Below, piece by piece: positions 23,838 through 25,209 of a stretch of 25,209 nt of DNA. Below the pieces are notes generated by a model. That model saw only the letters and a list, made by a program, of their open reading frames with translations. It made no database searches and had not been told where the DNA came from. Source of the DNA: Thermocaproicibacter sp002410755 (lineage in GTDB: Bacteria > Bacillota > Clostridia > Oscillospirales > Acutalibacteraceae); the NCBI GenBank assembly GCA_036839715.1, contig DAITDU010000026.1, positions 1 through 25,209 of the forward strand, in the 5' to 3' direction. Numbering within the stretch: the first letter of the stretch is position 1; every line of letters begins with the position of its first letter. Made by a program: the position numbers and the translations under genes.

Positions 23838-24851
23838 ATGGCAGCTTATCAAACAATCAGGCTGGAAAAAGGAATGTATGGGGTACCTGGCAAAACCTTT
23901 ACTCAGGTGCTGGAAGGTCTGGATCCTTCGGAGAACTACAGGGGAACACCCTTGGAAGACCTCGACGCCTACCAGAGGCAGCTTAAGCGATTTGGCATCC
24001 ATGTCGGCGGACCGGGCTCCGACCAAATTGAAAAATTTTTCCAGACCGGCGACTCCGCATCTCTTTTCCCGGAATATGTGTCGCGTTCCGTCCGTCAGGG
24101 CATGGAGCAGGAAAATCTGCTCCCCTCGATTGTAGCAACCACTACGATGATTGATTCCATGGACTACCGTACCATTACATCCGAACCGACAGAGGACGAA
24201 AAATCACTAAAGCCTGTAGCGGAAGGCACCGAGCTGCCGCAGACCTGTGTGCATACAAAAGACCACCTTGTACATTTGCAGAAGCGCGGCAGGATGCTTG
24301 TGGCGAGCTATGAGGCCATCCGCTTCCAGCGGCTGGACCTTTTCACTGTTACACTGCGCCAAATCGGCGCATATATCGCACGGGCCCAAATGGGAGATGC
24401 CGTCAATGTCCTCCTGAACGGCGACGACGGTACTTCCCCCGCAAAGACGATTGCAGCGACGAATAAAGCCCCTGCCTACGGCGATATGATTGCCCTTTGG
24501 GGTGCCCTTTCACCATATCGGCTGAATGCAATGCTCGCTTCGACTGATGCAATGAAAAACATCCTAAGCATTGAGGAATTTAAGGATGCGCAGGCCGGGA
24601 TGAATTTTCAGGGGACCGGAGAACTTGTGAGCCCTCTGGGCGCAAATCTTCTGCATGACCCGGATATGGTTGCGGGGAAAATCGTTGGCCTTGACAAAAC
24701 CTGTGCACTTGAGATGGTTCAGGCTGGCGGAGTGGAAACCGACTCGGACCGCCTGATAGACCGGCAGTTGGAACGCGCCTCCGTCAGCGTTATTGCAGGC
24801 TTTGCACGTATCTTTGACGACGCGGTCAGAGTGCTGACTTACGGCGGATGA
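23838..24851 (+). CDS. Phage major capsid protein (HK97 fold)
   Basis: A 337-residue protein with GAGGAGG at good spacing. After an N-terminal arm of about 70 residues comes FPEYVSRSVRQGME and a long extended-loop region (TTMIDSMDYRTITSEPTEDE). The spine helix and axial-domain portion include RMLVASYEAIRFQRLDLF and VSVIAGFARIFDDAVRVL. This layout is typical of capsid proteins in PBSX-like clostridial prophages. No long delta domain is obvious, so the prohead protease may trim only the short arm. The stop overlaps the next start as ATGA. Confidence 0.9.
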   Translation: MAAYQTIRLEKGMYGVPGKTFTQVLEGLDPSENYRGTPLEDLDAYQRQLKRFGIHVGGPGSDQIEKFFQTGDSASLFPEYVSRSVRQGMEQENLLPSIVATTTMIDSMDYRTITSEPTEDEKSLKPVAEGTELPQTCVHTKDHLVHLQKRGRMLVASYEAIRFQRLDLFTVTLRQIGAYIARAQMGDAVNVLLNGDDGTSPAKTIAATNKAPAYGDMIALWGALSPYRLNAMLASTDAMKNILSIEEFKDAQAGMNFQGTGELVSPLGANLLHDPDMVAGKIVGLDKTCALEMVQAGGVETDSDRLIDRQLERASVSVIAGFARIFDDAVRVLTYGG

Positions 24852-25189
24852 CGAAACTGAATATGGCGGATGTGCTGGACCGCTTTGCACTTCTTACAGG
24901 ACTGGAGTCCGATGAGGCACAGCAGTACCGTACGCTCTGCGAGGATGCGGCGGAAGAAATCCTGCGTGGGAAGCGGGAAGACTGTGGGCCGGAAGCGGAC
25001 GGCCCGCTTGCATCTGCGGCTGCAGCCCTTGCAGGCTACCGCTTTGCACTGATTCGGGCGAGCCGCGGTGATGATTCCTTTAAGGCGGGGGATGTGCGCG
25101 TAGAACCCGGCAAGGCAGATGCCGCCTCGGCGAGGGGTGTCTGGTGCGAGTCCCTCGCAGCAGCTTCACCGTACCTCACAGAAGGATAA
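24848..25189 (+). CDS. Phage head-tail connector protein
   Basis: A 113-residue helical protein (MTKLNMADVLDRFALLTGLE, then EDAAEEILRGKRE), of the size and position of gp6/gp15-type head-tail connectors, which form a ring under the portal. It overlaps the capsid gene by four bases. Downstream, AGGGGAGG at 25191-25198 and a GTG at 25201 suggest another gene starting at the window edge, too short to identify. Confidence 0.78.
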   Translation: MTKLNMADVLDRFALLTGLESDEAQQYRTLCEDAAEEILRGKREDCGPEADGPLASAAAALAGYRFALIRASRGDDSFKAGDVRVEPGKADAASARGVWCESLAAASPYLTEG

Positions 25190-25209
25190 GAGGGGAGGCG
25201 GTGGAACTA

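Overview
The window looks like chromosomal DNA of a mid-GC member of the Firmicutes, most likely a clostridium of the Oscillospiraceae/Ruminococcaceae type. The evidence is strong AGGAGG-type ribosome binding sites throughout, a XpaC/TelA pair, a MarR-controlled heterodimeric ABC exporter, a DegV lipid-binding protein and a PBSX-type prophage head module. The species assignment is inference.

Layout. 1-305: the 3' end of a 23S rRNA gene, a 5S rRNA gene and the operon terminator. 310-1019: no supported gene. 1075-3452 (minus): xpaC-like then telA-like, from one good promoter. 3568-7603 (plus): a MarR regulator overlapping two ABC exporter half-transporters; two similar palindromes flank the promoter and suggest autoregulation. 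7676-7861 (minus): a small protein. 8141-16468 (plus): a nine-gene operon equivalent to the little-understood yhf operon of Escherichia coli, in the order yhfZ, yhfY, yhfU, yhfT, php, yhfS, yhfX, yhfW, plus a terminal HPr-like gene. 16654-18160 (minus): an AT-rich stretch with a possible ADP-ribosyltransferase-fold protein, a GNAT acetyltransferase and tRNA-Arg(CCG). Two related copies of a terminator/leader repeat bracket the GNAT gene. 18225-19097 (minus): degV. 19660 to the window end (plus): the phage head module (small and large terminase, portal, prohead protease, small decoration-like protein, major capsid protein, head-tail connector).

The yhf-type operon is the most interesting part. 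It combines a membrane transporter (YhfT), two pyridoxal-phosphate enzymes of different fold types (YhfS, YhfX), a phosphopentomutase/alkaline-phosphatase superfamily enzyme (YhfW), a phosphotriesterase-like metallohydrolase (Php), a small glycine-rich protein (YhfU), a GntR-like regulator (YhfZ) and a stand-alone PRD domain protein (YhfY). The gene set implies uptake and breakdown of one dedicated compound, probably an amino compound with a phosphate or ester group; the substrate cannot be read from sequence. The added HPr paralog keeps the phosphorylatable histidine but has arginine where the HPr-kinase serine normally lies. With the PRD protein, this suggests a phosphorelay input from the phosphotransferase system, although no PTS permease is present here.
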